A DNA stretch of 64,000 nucleotides from Pseudomonas oryzihabitans (GCF_014522265.1 NZ_CP017024.1:1206001-1270000); one strand, 5' to 3'. Shown: positions 8,899 to 17,841, counted from the stretch's first letter. The notes: a model not told the origin generated them from the sequence alone. Numbers and translations: made by a program.

Positions 8899-9261
8899 AT
8901 GGCATCGCGAGCGTCGCTGATTCTGCTGTTGACCGCCACCCTGACCGCCAGCAGCCTGGCTGCCGCCTACGAGGGTCCTGACCAGGGGCAACCCTGGGCA
9001 AACCACCCCGCGGTGGTCGCCGAGGGCGGCGAATTCCTGCCGGCAGGCGAATTTCGACGGCATCATCGGCATCACCCCTATTACCGCAGGGATCGCTATC
9101 CCTACAGCTATTACCAGCCCTACCCACAACCGGGTTATGGCGCCCCCACTGGCGACCGGTACCGCGGGGCTACTACCCCTACCAGCCGGCCTATGAACCC
9201 CGACCCTATTACGGTCCGCCCCGCCATTGGTGAACTGCTTGGCATCACGGCGGCGAGATGA
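8899..9261 (+). CDS. Exported Tyr/Pro/His-rich protein, probably frameshifted near its end
   Basis: Starts at the ATG 8899 after a GAGGAGAG ribosome-binding site. A signal peptide (SLILLLTATLTASSLAAA) is followed by a region rich in His, Arg, Tyr and Pro (RRHHRHHPYYRRDRYPYSYYQPYPQ). The literal frame then changes character (GDRYRGATTPTSR...) and ends at 9261. In the adjacent frame the Tyr/Pro pattern resumes (GYYPYQPAYEPRPYYGPP) and stops at 9231-9233. One missing C in the C5 run at 9143-9147 explains this, so the intact product is probably ~111 residues ending at 9233. Low-complexity exported proteins like this occur in Pseudomonas; no function known. Confidence 0.6.
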   Translation: MASRASLILLLTATLTASSLAAAYEGPDQGQPWANHPAVVAEGGEFLPAGEFRRHHRHHPYYRRDRYPYSYYQPYPQPGYGAPTGDRYRGATTPTSRPMNPDPITVRPAIGELLGITAAR

Positions 9262-9346
9262 TGGCCTTTTGCGATGAGCCACACAGGGAGATGTTTGCCA
9301 TAGGAGCAGAATGCCATCACCCATTAGGCTTTAGGGCGCTGCCAAC

Positions 9347-9439
9347 ATGTATGAGAGAGATGATGTAATCTGCATGGCTTGCCTTGCGACCATGGCTGCG
9401 GCCTTCACCGGCTTCATCATGGTGATGGTCCTGCTGTAA
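9347..9439 (+). CDS. Possible 30-aa membrane peptide
   Basis: Short ORF MYERDDVICMACLATMAAAF... ending MVMVLL, with a strongly hydrophobic second half and two Cys residues, directly followed by a strong hairpin terminator. The ribosome-binding site is poor. Could be a small membrane protein or chance. The adjacent terminator and the hydrophobic composition are the only support. Confidence 0.3.
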   Translation: MYERDDVICMACLATMAAAFTGFIMVMVLL

Positions 9440-9451
9440 TCGTCAGATAGA

Positions 9452-9477
9452 CGAAACCCCGCCGAGGCGGGGTTTCG
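9452..9477. terminator. Bidirectional hairpin terminator between 9347 ORF and sutA
   Basis: A stem of about 11-12 bp, CGAAACCCCGCC / GGCGGGGTTTCG. AAA/TTT at the base give short U-runs on both strands. It lies 20 bases past the sutA stop (minus) and 13 bases past the 30-aa ORF (plus). Confidence 0.75.
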
Positions 9478-9496
9478 AAGGCGGTATGGCAAGGTC

Positions 9497-9829
9497 CTAG
9501 ATAGGACGACTGCCATATTTGCTGTCAGGCTTCTTGGGCGGATCGGCGACTACATTGGCGTCGATCTCCTGAACCCTGCCACCACGGGCCAGGAAGTCCT
9601 GCATGGCCTTTTCCAACGCATCCCGCTCGCGCTGCTTGGCTTCCACCGAAGGCAGTTCCTCGGGCTCGACTTCACGCTTCTTCTTGGCCTTGCTCCCGGA
9701 CGCGGGCGCTTCGCTTTCCCCGCTCTCCTCTTGCTCGGCGTCGTCGGTTGCGGCAGCGAAGTCTTCGTTATCGCCCTCTTCTTCCGCGCCTGTCTCCAGG
9801 TCGTCCTGCTCCATATCTTCGTCGCTCAT
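9497..9829 (-). CDS. sutA: SutA, RNA-polymerase-binding slow-growth regulator
   Basis: A 110-residue protein with an extremely acidic N-terminal half (Asp/Glu-rich, ~1-60), a predicted helix (SVEAKQRERDALEKAMQDFLARGG), and the invariant C-terminal tail VVADPPKKPDSKYGSRPI. This architecture and tail match SutA of P. aeruginosa, which binds RNA polymerase and enhances transcription of housekeeping genes during slow growth. The gene order sutA-yjbQ-amtB-glnK-ubiK-comM is also as I recall in P. aeruginosa. The disordered acidic region and central helix are the parts reported to act on polymerase. Confidence 0.88.
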   Translation of the reverse strand: MSDEDMEQDDLETGAEEEGDNEDFAAATDDAEQEESGESEAPASGSKAKKKREVEPEELPSVEAKQRERDALEKAMQDFLARGGRVQEIDANVVADPPKKPDSKYGSRPI

Positions 9830-9900
9830 AAACCGCCTCCACAGACTTTGGCAAAATCGGACCGCGCGTTTTGACGCGGCCTCCTAAAAAAAATTCCTGG

Positions 9901-10320
9901 CTATTCGCCTTGCAGTGTCGCGATCAGGCGCCGTGCGCCACCCTGGTCGCGATGCTCGCCCAGATAGATGCCCTGCCAGGTTCCCAAGGCCAGGCGCCCT
10001 GCCTGGACCGGTAGACTCAGGCTGCAGCCGAGCAGACTGCTCTTGAAATGCGCGGGCAGGTCGTCCGGCCCTTCGTAGTCGTGTTCATAACCGGCCTGCC
10101 CCTGGGGCACCAGCTGATTGAAGAACCGCTCGAAGTCGCGCCGCACCGCTCCATCGGCATTCTCATTGATGGTCAGCGAGGCCGAGGTGTGCTGCAGCCA
10201 GAGGTGCAGCAGGCCGATCCGGCACTCGCCAAGCTCGGGCAGTTGCTCCAGCACCTCAGCGGTGACGAGATGGAAACCACGCGCGCGCGCGCGCAGGGAA
10301 AAGCTCCGCTGCAGCCACAT
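9901..10320 (-). CDS. YjbQ family protein (secondary thiamine-phosphate synthase family)
   Basis: A 139-residue protein of the UPF0047/YjbQ family, for which a weak thiamine-phosphate synthase activity has been described; the real cellular role is unclear. Visible motifs are [20 protein letters not shown] and the C-terminal [14 protein letters not shown] with conserved metal-coordinating His/Glu. The frame extends to a TTG at 10326, but the ATG at 10320 gives the normal start (MWLQRSFSL) with a G-rich ribosome-binding site. Confidence 0.9.
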   Translation of the reverse strand: MWLQRSFSLRARARGFHLVTAEVLEQLPELGECRIGLLHLWLQHTSASLTINENADGAVRRDFERFFNQLVPQGQAGYEHDYEGPDDLPAHFKSSLLGCSLSLPVQAGRLALGTWQGIYLGEHRDQGGARRLIATLQGE

Positions 10321-10453
10321 GAACAACCCCCGCCGACTGACTGGGCGCGCATTCTAGCGCGACGATCGGAAAAGCAAAGCGGTGATTGCACACCGCTGGC
10401 GTGCAGTCTAGACACAGCAGGATGGCGGTTGTTCCAGCCGTATGGCGGACATT

Positions 10454-10479
10454 AAAAAGGCGCCTCGCGGCGCCTTTTT
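10454..10479 (-). terminator. Terminator of glnK-amtB
   Basis: Perfect stem AAAAAGGCGCC / GGCGCCTTTTT with a 4-base loop, 14 bases after the amtB stop. T5 on both strands makes it potentially bidirectional. Confidence 0.85.
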
Positions 10480-10492
10480 CCAGAGCGGCGGC

Positions 10493-11833
10493 TTACAGGT
10501 TGTAGCCACGCTCATTGTGCAGGGTGAGGTCCAGACCCACGGTTTCCTCTTCCTCGTTGACTCTCAGACCCATGACCACGTCCAGCACCTTGAGGATCAC
10601 GAAGGTGACGATACCGGTGTAGACGATGGTGAAGGCCACGCCCTTGAACTGGATGAACAGCTGGGCGCCGATATCGGTGACGGTGCCGAAGCCACCCAGG
10701 GACGGGGCGGCGAAGACACCGGTCAGCAGGGCGCCGACGATGCCGCCGATGCCGTGCACGCCGAAGGCGTCCAGGGAGTCGTCGTAGCCAAGCTTGCGCT
10801 TGAGGCTGGTGGCGGTGAAGAAGCAGATCACGCCAGCGGCCAGGCCGATGATCAGGGCGCCCATGGGACCGGCAGTACCGGCGGCCGGGGTGATGGCGAC
10901 CAGACCGGCGACCACGCCGGAGGCGATGCCCAGGGCGCTCGGCTTACCGTGGGTGATCCACTCAGCGAACATCCAGCCCAGGGCGGCAGCGGCGGTGGCG
11001 ATCTGGGTGGTCAGCATGGCCATGCCGGCCGTGCCGTTGGCAGCGGCGGCGGAACCGGCATTGAAGCCGAACCAGCCGACCCACAGCATGGCGGCACCGA
11101 CCAGGGTATAGCCCAGGTTGTGCGGAGCCATGGGAGTGGTGGGATAGCCCTTGCGCTTGCCCAGGACCAGGGCCGCGACCAGACCGGCCACACCGGCGTT
11201 GATGTGCACCACAGTGCCGCCAGCGAAGTCCAGTACGCCCCAGTCCCACATCAGGCCGCCGTCACCGCTCCAGACCATGTGGGCGATGGGCGCGTAGACG
11301 AAGGTGAACCACAGGCCGGTGAAGACCAGCATGGCGGAGAACTTCATGCGCTCGGCGAAGGCACCGACGATCAGCGCCGGGGTGATGATGGCGAAGGTCA
11401 TCTGGAAGGTGACGAAGACGCTTTCCGGGAACAGGGCGGTGGCCGAGGTCACGGCATCATGTTGCAGACTGGACAGGAAGGCCTTGCCCAGACCGCCGAT
11501 GAAGGAATTGAAGTTGGTGACGCCTTTCTCCATGCCGGTGGTGTCGAAGGCCAGGCTGTAGCCGTAGACCATCCACAGGATGCTGATGAGACCGGTGATG
11601 GCGAAGCACTGCATCATCACCGAGAGGACGTTCTTGGCACGCACCATGCCGCCATAGAACAGCGCGAGACCCGGGATGGTCATGAACAGCACCAGGGCTG
11701 TCGAGACCAGCATCCAGGCCGTATCCCCGCTGTTGATGGCTGGTGCCGCAGCCGCTTCCTGGGCCATGGCCAGGCCCGGCAGCGCTACGAAAGACATGAG
11801 GGCTCCTAGCCCTGCGTAGGTGCGCAGAGTCAT
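10493..11833 (-). CDS. amtB: AmtB, ammonium transporter
   Basis: A 446-residue inner-membrane ammonium channel. It has a signal peptide (SFVALPGLAMAQ), which is usual for proteobacterial AmtB, then eleven transmembrane helices. Conserved parts are seen: the pore region DTAWMLVSTALVLFMTIPGLALFYGG, the twin-His segment GTVVHINAGVAGLVAALVLG, and the C-terminal tail where GlnK docks. Lies 48 bases downstream of glnK, the canonical pair for nitrogen-limited ammonium uptake, with sigma-54/NtrC-like signals upstream of glnK. Confidence 0.97.
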   Translation of the reverse strand: MTLRTYAGLGALMSFVALPGLAMAQEAAAAPAINSGDTAWMLVSTALVLFMTIPGLALFYGGMVRAKNVLSVMMQCFAITGLISILWMVYGYSLAFDTTGMEKGVTNFNSFIGGLGKAFLSSLQHDAVTSATALFPESVFVTFQMTFAIITPALIVGAFAERMKFSAMLVFTGLWFTFVYAPIAHMVWSGDGGLMWDWGVLDFAGGTVVHINAGVAGLVAALVLGKRKGYPTTPMAPHNLGYTLVGAAMLWVGWFGFNAGSAAAANGTAGMAMLTTQIATAAAALGWMFAEWITHGKPSALGIASGVVAGLVAITPAAGTAGPMGALIIGLAAGVICFFTATSLKRKLGYDDSLDAFGVHGIGGIVGALLTGVFAAPSLGGFGTVTDIGAQLFIQFKGVAFTIVYTGIVTFVILKVLDVVMGLRVNEEEETVGLDLTLHNERGYNL

Positions 11834-11881
11834 CGTTGTTTCTCCTGGGGCTCGTGTGGGGTTGGGCGGTCGGTTAGCGCG

Positions 11882-12274
<393 letters not shown>

Positions 12275-12391
12275 CTAGCGCAGTGACCGTCTGTTTAACC
12301 GTTGACGTGGTAATCGCCGTGGTTACGGCAGAAGCGGCCAGAGGGCGCCTCTACCCCATGCGCCTCTGACGCCCGTCTCTGCATCGGCAGT

Positions 12392-12407
12392 AGCAGAAAG
12401 CTTGCCA
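12392..12407 (-). promoter_or_regulatory. Putative sigma-54 promoter of glnK-amtB
   Basis: On the minus strand TGGCAAG-N4-CTGCT fits the -24/-12 consensus (TGGCACG-N4-TTGCW), with GG and GC correctly ten bases apart. It lies ~170 bases before the glnK ATG. The NtrC-type palindrome at 12528-12542 stands ~120 bases further upstream, the usual enhancer distance. Two departures from consensus keep this provisional. Confidence 0.6.
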
Positions 12408-12494
12408 GGTTTGTGAAGGCGTACGGATTTCGGGCGCCAGCCCGCCTGGCGCGCCTCCTGAAGGGGCAACGCTCGGCCCGGCGGGCAGGACTTT

Positions 12495-12542
12495 GCACCA
12501 ACAGCGAACAGCTCTGGCACGGGACTGGCACCAAAGCGGTGC
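12495..12542 (-). promoter_or_regulatory. Putative NtrC enhancer sites for glnK-amtB
   Basis: GCACCAAAGCGGTGC (12528-12542) matches the NtrC dyad GCACCA-N3-TGGTGC with one mismatch. A second half-site GCACCA starts at 12495, 33 bases (three helical turns) away, which would suit two NtrC dimers on the same DNA face. The rest of the 12221-12613 gap (393 bases) otherwise holds only the ubiK leader, including a TACACT -10-like box at 12578-12583. Confidence 0.6.
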
Positions 12543-12613
12543 AGAGGCGCTGCCCGGGGTGGCACACCCCGCTGTGCTACACTCGCGCCTTGATCCATTG
12601 CAGGGGATAAACC

Positions 12614-12913
12614 ATGTCCACGACCCGTTCGCTGTTCGATTCCCTGACTCAGCAGGCCAGCCGGCTGTTCGGTCAGGACTCGCCGCTACCCAAGGCCGAG
12701 ATCGAGAGCCAGTTCAAGGCCCTGCTGCAAGGTGCTCTGAGCAAGCTCGATGTGGTCAGCCGTGACGAATTCGATGCCCAGATGGCCGTGCTGGCCCGCA
12801 CCCGTGCGCGCCTGGAGGCCCTCGAGGCACGCCTGACCGAGCTGGAAAAGCCGCAGACCGCCGAGGTCAAGCCGCCGATCACCCCGGCCACGGACGTCGC
12901 GCCCGCCGATTGA
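12614..12913 (+). CDS. ubiK: UbiK, ubiquinone biosynthesis accessory factor
   Basis: A 99-residue BMFP/YqiC-family protein that assists aerobic ubiquinone synthesis by interacting with UbiJ and lipids. The C-terminal coiled coil is clear (VSRDEFDAQMAVLARTRARL then LEALEARLTELE), and the N-terminal amphipathic helix (FDSLTQQASRLF) is the membrane-binding part. The short Pro/Ala/Asp tail is variable. Precedes comM by 63 bases in the same orientation. Confidence 0.92.
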   Translation: MSTTRSLFDSLTQQASRLFGQDSPLPKAEIESQFKALLQGALSKLDVVSRDEFDAQMAVLARTRARLEALEARLTELEKPQTAEVKPPITPATDVAPAD

Positions 12914-12976
12914 TCCCCAAGGGCGCGCCAGGATGGTGCAGCCCTGAGTCTGGCGAATCACGATCAAGGAGAGATC

Positions 12977-14467
12977 ATGTCGCTTGCCCTCGTTCATACC
13001 CGCGCCCAGGTGGGCGTGGAAGCGCCGCCGGTATTGGTCGAGGCGCACCTGGCCAATGGCCTGCCCGCCCTCACCCTGGTCGGCCTGCCGGAAACCGCCG
13101 TCCGCGAAGCCAAGGATCGGGTGCGCAGCGCCATCCTCAATGCCGGCTTCGAATTCCCCAGTCGTCGCATCACCCTCAATCTCGCGCCCGCCGACCTGCC
13201 CAAGGACGGTGGTCGCTTCGACCTCGCCCTGGCCATCGGCATCCTCGCCGCCAGCGGACAGCTACCGACGCCGGGCCTCGACGGCTATGAATGCCTGGGT
13301 GAGCTGGCCCTGTCGGGCGCGGTGCGGGCGGTGCGCGGCGTGCTGCCTGCGGCGCTGGCGGCCCGAGCCGCCGGCCGCATCCTGGTGGTGCCCCGCGCCA
13401 ACGCCGAGGAAGCCTGCCTGGCCAGTGGCCTCAGGGTGCTGGCGGTCGATCACCTGCTGGAGTTCGCCGGTCACCTGAGTGGCCAGGCCGTGCTGGCCCC
13501 CTATCAGCCCAGCGGCCTGCTGCGGACCCCATTGCCCTATCCCGATCTCGCCGAGGTGCAGGGCCAGCAGGCGGCCAAGCGCGCCCTGGTGGTGGGCGCG
13601 GCGGGTGCCCACAATCTCCTGCTGGCCGGTCCACCGGGAACCGGCAAGACCCTGCTCGCCAGTCGCCTGCCAGGGCTGCTGCCGCCCCTGGATGAAGAAG
13701 AGGCGCTGCAGGTGGCCGCCATCCATTCGGTGGCCGGCCCCGAGCCGCTGGAACACTGGCCGCAGAGACCCTTTCGCCAGCCGCATCATTCGGCGTCTGG
13801 TCCAGCGCTGGTGGGCGGCGGCAGCCGACCCGGTCCCGGCGAGATCACCCTGGCCCACCGCGGCGTGCTGTTTCTCGACGAGTTGCCGGAATTCGATCGC
13901 AAGGTACTGGAAGTGCTGCGCGAGCCCCTGGAGAGCGGCGAAATCGTCATCGCCCGGGCGCGGGAACGGGTACGCTTTCCGGCCCGCTTCCAGCTGGTGG
14001 CGGCGATGAATCCCTGTCCCTGCGGCTACCTGGGTGACCCCAGCGGCCGCTGCCGCTGCAGCCCGGAGCAGATTCAGCGCTATCGCGGCAAGCTGTCCGG
14101 TCCGCTGCTGGACCGTATCGACCTGCACCTGACGGTAGCCCGCGAGCACCTGCGGCTGGGCGCCTCAGCGGCCAATGAGCTCACCACGGCGGAGGCCGCG
14201 CGCCAGGTGGCCGACGCCCGCGCCCTCCAGCTGGCGCGCCAGGGGCGACCCAACGCCCTGCTCGGCCTCGATCAACTGCACCAGGTCTGCGCCCTGAGCA
14301 AGGCCGATCAGCGTTGGCTGGAGGGCGCGGGCGAACGCCTGAATCTGTCCCTGCGCGCCCTGCACCGGGTGGTCAAGGTGGCCCGCACCCTGGCCGATCT
14401 CGCCGGCCAGGCCGAGATCCAGCGGCCACAGCTGGCGGAAGCGCTGCAGTATCGGGCGAGTCACTAG
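12977..14467 (+). CDS. comM: ComM, YifB-type Mg-chelatase-like AAA+ ATPase
   Basis: A 496-residue hexameric helicase that promotes branch migration during natural transformation and recombination. There is an N-terminal Lon-protease-like ChlI fold (to ~170), then Walker A GPPGTGKT, Walker B VLFLDELPEF, the Cys-rich MNPCPCGYLGDPSGRC motif, and a C-terminal Mg-chelatase domain with LSLRALHRVVKVARTLADL. A GGAG-type ribosome-binding site precedes the ATG. The stop overlaps the convergent 14464 gene by four bases. Confidence 0.97.
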   Translation: MSLALVHTRAQVGVEAPPVLVEAHLANGLPALTLVGLPETAVREAKDRVRSAILNAGFEFPSRRITLNLAPADLPKDGGRFDLALAIGILAASGQLPTPGLDGYECLGELALSGAVRAVRGVLPAALAARAAGRILVVPRANAEEACLASGLRVLAVDHLLEFAGHLSGQAVLAPYQPSGLLRTPLPYPDLAEVQGQQAAKRALVVGAAGAHNLLLAGPPGTGKTLLASRLPGLLPPLDEEEALQVAAIHSVAGPEPLEHWPQRPFRQPHHSASGPALVGGGSRPGPGEITLAHRGVLFLDELPEFDRKVLEVLREPLESGEIVIARARERVRFPARFQLVAAMNPCPCGYLGDPSGRCRCSPEQIQRYRGKLSGPLLDRIDLHLTVAREHLRLGASAANELTTAEAARQVADARALQLARQGRPNALLGLDQLHQVCALSKADQRWLEGAGERLNLSLRALHRVVKVARTLADLAGQAEIQRPQLAEALQYRASH

Positions 14468-14655
14468 GCGCCGGCAGGCGGGCCGTAGTGTCGCGGCGGC
14501 TCCTGCAGGCGATCTCGCAGCGCCTGATTTTCCTGGGCCAGCTCGAAGCACATGGCCCGCCACTGGTGGGCCAGCTCGCGATAATCGTCCCGCTCCGCCC
14601 GCAGCGTGGTCAGCATGCGTTCGACGGCCTGCACTGCCTCGTTGGATACGCCCAT
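14464..14655 (-). CDS. Small coiled-coil protein under LexA control, unknown function
   Basis: A 63-residue hydrophilic, helix-forming protein with heptad-like spacing: VERMLTTLRAERDDYRELAHQW, then CFELAQENQALRDRLQE, then a Pro-rich tail. It has no signal peptide or membrane segment. I do not recognise a named family. The ATG has a strong GAGGAGG site. The key feature is a near-perfect SOS box 18-33 bases upstream, overlapping a promoter-like -10. It may be a DNA-damage-induced regulator or partner protein. Confidence 0.75.
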   Translation of the reverse strand: MGVSNEAVQAVERMLTTLRAERDDYRELAHQWRAMCFELAQENQALRDRLQEPPRHYGPPAGA

Positions 14656-14672
14656 GACACCCTCCTCTTGTA

Positions 14673-14688
14673 CTGTATTTGCATACAG
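14673..14688 (-). promoter_or_regulatory. LexA (SOS) box with overlapping promoter
   Basis: CTGTATTTGCATACAG fits the LexA consensus CTG-N10-CAG and is close to the strong gammaproteobacterial form CTGTATATAWATACAG. On the minus strand a -35 TTGCCT (14713-14708), 17-base spacer and -10 TACTGT (14690-14685) put the box directly over the -10, so LexA binding would block RNA polymerase. Confidence 0.85.
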
Positions 14689-14734
14689 TAGTCAGAGTAT
14701 TGCAGCCAGGCAAGGGCCAAGGTACGCAGGAATG

Positions 14735-14760
14735 AAAAAGGGAGGCCTGAGCCTCCCTTT
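14735..14760 (-). terminator. Terminator of the chemoreceptor gene
   Basis: Stem AAAGGGAGGC / GCCTCCCTTT with a 4-base loop; on the minus strand the 3' arm runs into five T residues. It starts 22 bases after the MCP stop. Confidence 0.85.
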
Positions 14761-14782
14761 CGCTGCTGCCGGAACGCGCCGG

Positions 14783-16753
14783 TCAGTTGAACCGACCGAC
14801 CTCGGCACTCAGGTCTTCCGCCAGATGACGCAGCTCGCCAGCGGTACCGGCCAGCACCTCGGCGGCATCGCGCTGGGCGGCGTTGTCCACGGCGATCGCC
14901 TGGATGTTGCGACTCAGGGCGGTGGCGGTGGTGCTCTGCTCGGCGGTGGCCTGGGCGATGCCGGAGAATTGCTCCACCGCCTCGGCGACCTGCTGGTCGA
15001 TGCTGCGCAGCGCCTGGGCCACGTCGGCGTTGCGCGCCAGGCCCTGTTCCATCAGGCGATTGCCTTCGTCGATGGCGCCCATGGCACGCTGGGTCTCGCC
15101 CTGCACCGCGCCGATCATCTGCGAGATCTCGCGGGTGGCCTCACTGGTGCGACCGGCCAATTGCCGGACTTCATCGGCGACCACGGCGAAGCCGCGGCCC
15201 TGCTCGCCGGCCCGGGCCGCTTCGATGGCGGCGTTGAGCGCCAGCAGGTTGGTCTGCTCGGCGATCCCGCTGATGACGCCGATGATGCCGCCAATCTGCT
15301 GGGAGCGGCCGTCCAGGCCCTTGATGAGTTCGGCGGTGCTGGCCAGGGAATCGGCGATCTGCTCCAGGGCACCCGAGGCGCCCTGCATGGCCTGAGTCCC
15401 GGTGCGGGTCTGCTGGGCGTTTTCCTGCACCAGGCGTTCGGTGCGCTGCATGCCGTCGGCGATGTTCTGGGCGGTGGCGCTGAATTCCTCCACGGCGCTG
15501 GCCATGCTGTCGATCTGGCTGGACTGCTCGGCGGAGCGTCTCAGGGTCTGGTCGGAAAGCTGGCTCAGTTGCTGGGAACGCTCGGTGACCGCGCGCGAAG
15601 AGCCACGGACCTGCTCAACGGTGGAGGCCAGGGCATCGGCCATCTGGTTGAAGCTCTGGGCGAGTTCGCCGATCTCGTCCTGGCTGCGCGCCTCGACGCG
15701 CACGCTGAGCTGACCGCGACCCAGGGCCTGGGCCCGCTCCACCAGTTGGCCCAGCGGCTTCAGCTTGTGGCGCAGCAGGACGACCGAGGCGACCACCGCC
15801 AGCACCAGGGCGATCAGGCTGCCGATGGCCAGGCGCAGGCCGACGGCGTGCACCGGGGCGTCCAGCTCGGCCTTGGGCAGGGTGGCGACCACGGTCCAGC
15901 CTTCGCCGGCGACCGGCGCGCTGACGCTGAGGAAGTCTTCATTGCCGTCCTGCCAGGTGTGTTCGCGCTGCTTGGGGTCGCTCTTGAGCGCGGCGAGCAG
16001 TTCGTCATTCTTTTTCGCATTGGCCGGCGGCACCAGCCAGTTGCCCTGCTCGTCGAGCAGGGCCAGGGAGCCGGTCTCGCCGATGCGCAGCTGGGTCAGC
16101 TGGGCCAGCTGCTGGGCCTGGGCGTCGGTGTAGTCGAAGCCGACGAAGAGCACGGCGATGACCTTGCCGCCGCCGTCGCGGACCGGGGTGTACTGGGTCA
16201 TGTAGGAGCGTCCGAACAGCTGGGCGCGCCCGACGTAGTTCTGACCCTGCAGCAATCCGGCATAGGCCGGGTGCTTGCGATCGAGCTGGGTACCGATGGC
16301 GCGGCTGCCGTCCTGCTTCTTCAGCGAGGTGGTGATACGGGTAAAGTCGTCGCCATCGCGGACGAAGATGGTGGCGACGCCACCGGTCAGCCGGGTGAAG
16401 TCGTCGACCTGGCTGAAGTCGCTGTTCAGCGCCTGACCGGCGAACAGCAGGGCGGGGGCCGTGGCGCTGCCCAGGGGCAGTCGCTCGCCGGCCAGGCTCA
16501 GGCCGCCATCGAAGCGGCGCTCGAACAGGTTGGCCAGCCGTTGGGTGCTGATCTTCAGGGTGCTGAGAAAGGTCTGCTGCTGATCGGAGAGCAGCCGGGC
16601 CTCGCTACCCAGGTGCTTGCGCTGGGTGCCTTCGATGGACACGCTCAAGGCATGCAGGGCGAACAGACAGCTGCCGGCGATCACGACAATCAGTACCAGA
16701 CTGAGGGCCAAGGCAAGTTGTCGGGCGATACTACGACGCGGGGAAATGACCAT
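14783..16753 (-). CDS. Methyl-accepting chemotaxis protein with Cache-type sensor
   Basis: A 656-residue transmembrane chemoreceptor. TM1 ([21 protein letters not shown]) is followed by a large periplasmic region (~40-310) with the look of a Cache3/Cache2-type sensor, TM2 ([16 protein letters not shown]), HAMP, and a complete signalling domain with the hairpin tip [35 protein letters not shown]. No CheR-binding pentapeptide at the end. The frame extends to TTG 16765, but the ATG at 16753 has a GGAG site 5 bases before it. The ligand cannot be inferred. Confidence 0.92.
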   Translation of the reverse strand: MVISPRRSIARQLALALSLVLIVVIAGSCLFALHALSVSIEGTQRKHLGSEARLLSDQQQTFLSTLKISTQRLANLFERRFDGGLSLAGERLPLGSATAPALLFAGQALNSDFSQVDDFTRLTGGVATIFVRDGDDFTRITTSLKKQDGSRAIGTQLDRKHPAYAGLLQGQNYVGRAQLFGRSYMTQYTPVRDGGGKVIAVLFVGFDYTDAQAQQLAQLTQLRIGETGSLALLDEQGNWLVPPANAKKNDELLAALKSDPKQREHTWQDGNEDFLSVSAPVAGEGWTVVATLPKAELDAPVHAVGLRLAIGSLIALVLAVVASVVLLRHKLKPLGQLVERAQALGRGQLSVRVEARSQDEIGELAQSFNQMADALASTVEQVRGSSRAVTERSQQLSQLSDQTLRRSAEQSSQIDSMASAVEEFSATAQNIADGMQRTERLVQENAQQTRTGTQAMQGASGALEQIADSLASTAELIKGLDGRSQQIGGIIGVISGIAEQTNLLALNAAIEAARAGEQGRGFAVVADEVRQLAGRTSEATREISQMIGAVQGETQRAMGAIDEGNRLMEQGLARNADVAQALRSIDQQVAEAVEQFSGIAQATAEQSTTATALSRNIQAIAVDNAAQRDAAEVLAGTAGELRHLAEDLSAEVGRFN

Positions 16754-16885
16754 AGGGGGCTCCAAAGCGCCTACATCCCTGTAGGGCAGTACGAATTTGA
16801 GGGCAAGGGCGGTATCAGGGACCGACCGCTCTAGGGCGGTCTTCTTGGCGGTTAACTTTTATTTTATCGGCAGAGGTACGATGAA

Positions 16886-17841
16886 CTAAAGCGAATGACA
16901 GCAGTCTGGCGCCTTATTTATGGCGAACGACCTCTGGAAGGCTTTGGGATGCCACTTCCCGTTGCAGGAAATCAGCCAGCTGGCGAAGGCGCGCCTGCCC
17001 CGGCGATTGCGCGGCCAGACCAGGTAATAGGCATCACCGCTGGCCACCGCCTCGGGCCAGGGCAAGGCAATGAGTCCGGCCGCCACGTCTTCGGCGAGCA
17101 TCACCAGATCGCCGATGGAAACCCCGTAGCCACGCGCGGCAGCGGCCATGCCCAGCTCCAGGGTGTCGAACACCTGGCCACCACTCAGGGGCACCGCCTG
17201 GGTCAGGCCCATGGCCTGCAGCCAGCGGCGCCAGTCGCGGCGGTCGAAGGTGGGATGCAGCAGTTCTTCCCCTGCAGCCGCGCCAGGTCCCAGGCGCCCT
17301 CCCGGGCGGCAGCCGGCGAGCAGACCGGCACCAGCCACTCCTCGAACAGCGGCACCACCTCCCAGTCCACCGGGAAGCGGCCGTCGCCGAGCAGTACCGC
17401 GCAATCGAAGGGCTCATGGACGAAGTCGACCCGGTCGCTGGCCATCCAGACGCTGGTGAGCTGGATGTCCAGTTGCGGACTGAGCTGGCGAAAGCGCGCC
17501 AGCCGCGCCAGCAGCCAGCGCAGCGACAGGGTGGTGGGCGCCTTGAGTCTCAGGGTGCCCTCGGCCACGGCAAGATTGCCACAGGCCCGCGCCAGCGCCT
17601 CGAAGCCCTCGCTCAGCCCCGGCAAGAGCAGCTTGCCGGGCTCGGTCAGCGCCAGCTGACGCCCGGCGCGCTCGAACAGGCGGCAGCCAAAGGTCTCTTC
17701 CAGCGTCCGCACATGGCGACTGACCGCACTCTGGGTCAGCGACAACTCCTGGGCCGCGCGGGTGAAGGAGCCGTGGCGAGCGGCGGCCTCGAAGGCGCGC
17801 AGGGCATACAGCGGCGGCAGACGCGAGGGGTGCTCGGGCAT
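16886..17841 (-). pseudogene. LysR-family regulator (GcvA-like), interrupted by a -1 frameshift
   Basis: The N-terminal winged helix is clear (FEAAARHGSFTRAAQELSLT, QSAVSRHVRTLEE), followed by the substrate-binding domain. The frame from 17841 turns to nonsense after LARLQG and stops at 17203. The rest of the effector domain (EELLHPTFDRRDWRRWLQAMG to DAYYLVWP) continues in another frame to the stop at 16886. One extra base in the G4 run (17269-17272) restores a ~317-residue protein. Divergent from the MATE pump 109 bases away, which it may regulate. Likely a sequencing undercall, but a true mutation is possible. Confidence 0.85.

Noticed and set aside
9331-9516. 61-codon minus-strand ORF
   Set aside because: It spans the sutA terminator hairpin and overlaps the sutA 3' end, with no ribosome-binding site or family.
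10442-11809. Long plus-strand ORF opposite amtB
   Set aside because: Antisense shadow of a high-GC membrane gene; its Gly/His/Asp/Gln composition has no domain logic.
12511-12527. Plus-strand sigma-54 promoter (TGGCACGGGACTGGCA) for ubiK
   Set aside because: GG and GC spacing fits, but it overlaps the NtrC-like dyad and the -12 box is TGGCA rather than TTGCA; the minus-strand element with an upstream enhancer is better.
14606-16834. 742-codon plus-strand ORF opposite the first MCP
   Set aside because: Shadow of a clear chemoreceptor on the minus strand; repetitive Gly/Ala/Leu-rich without domains.
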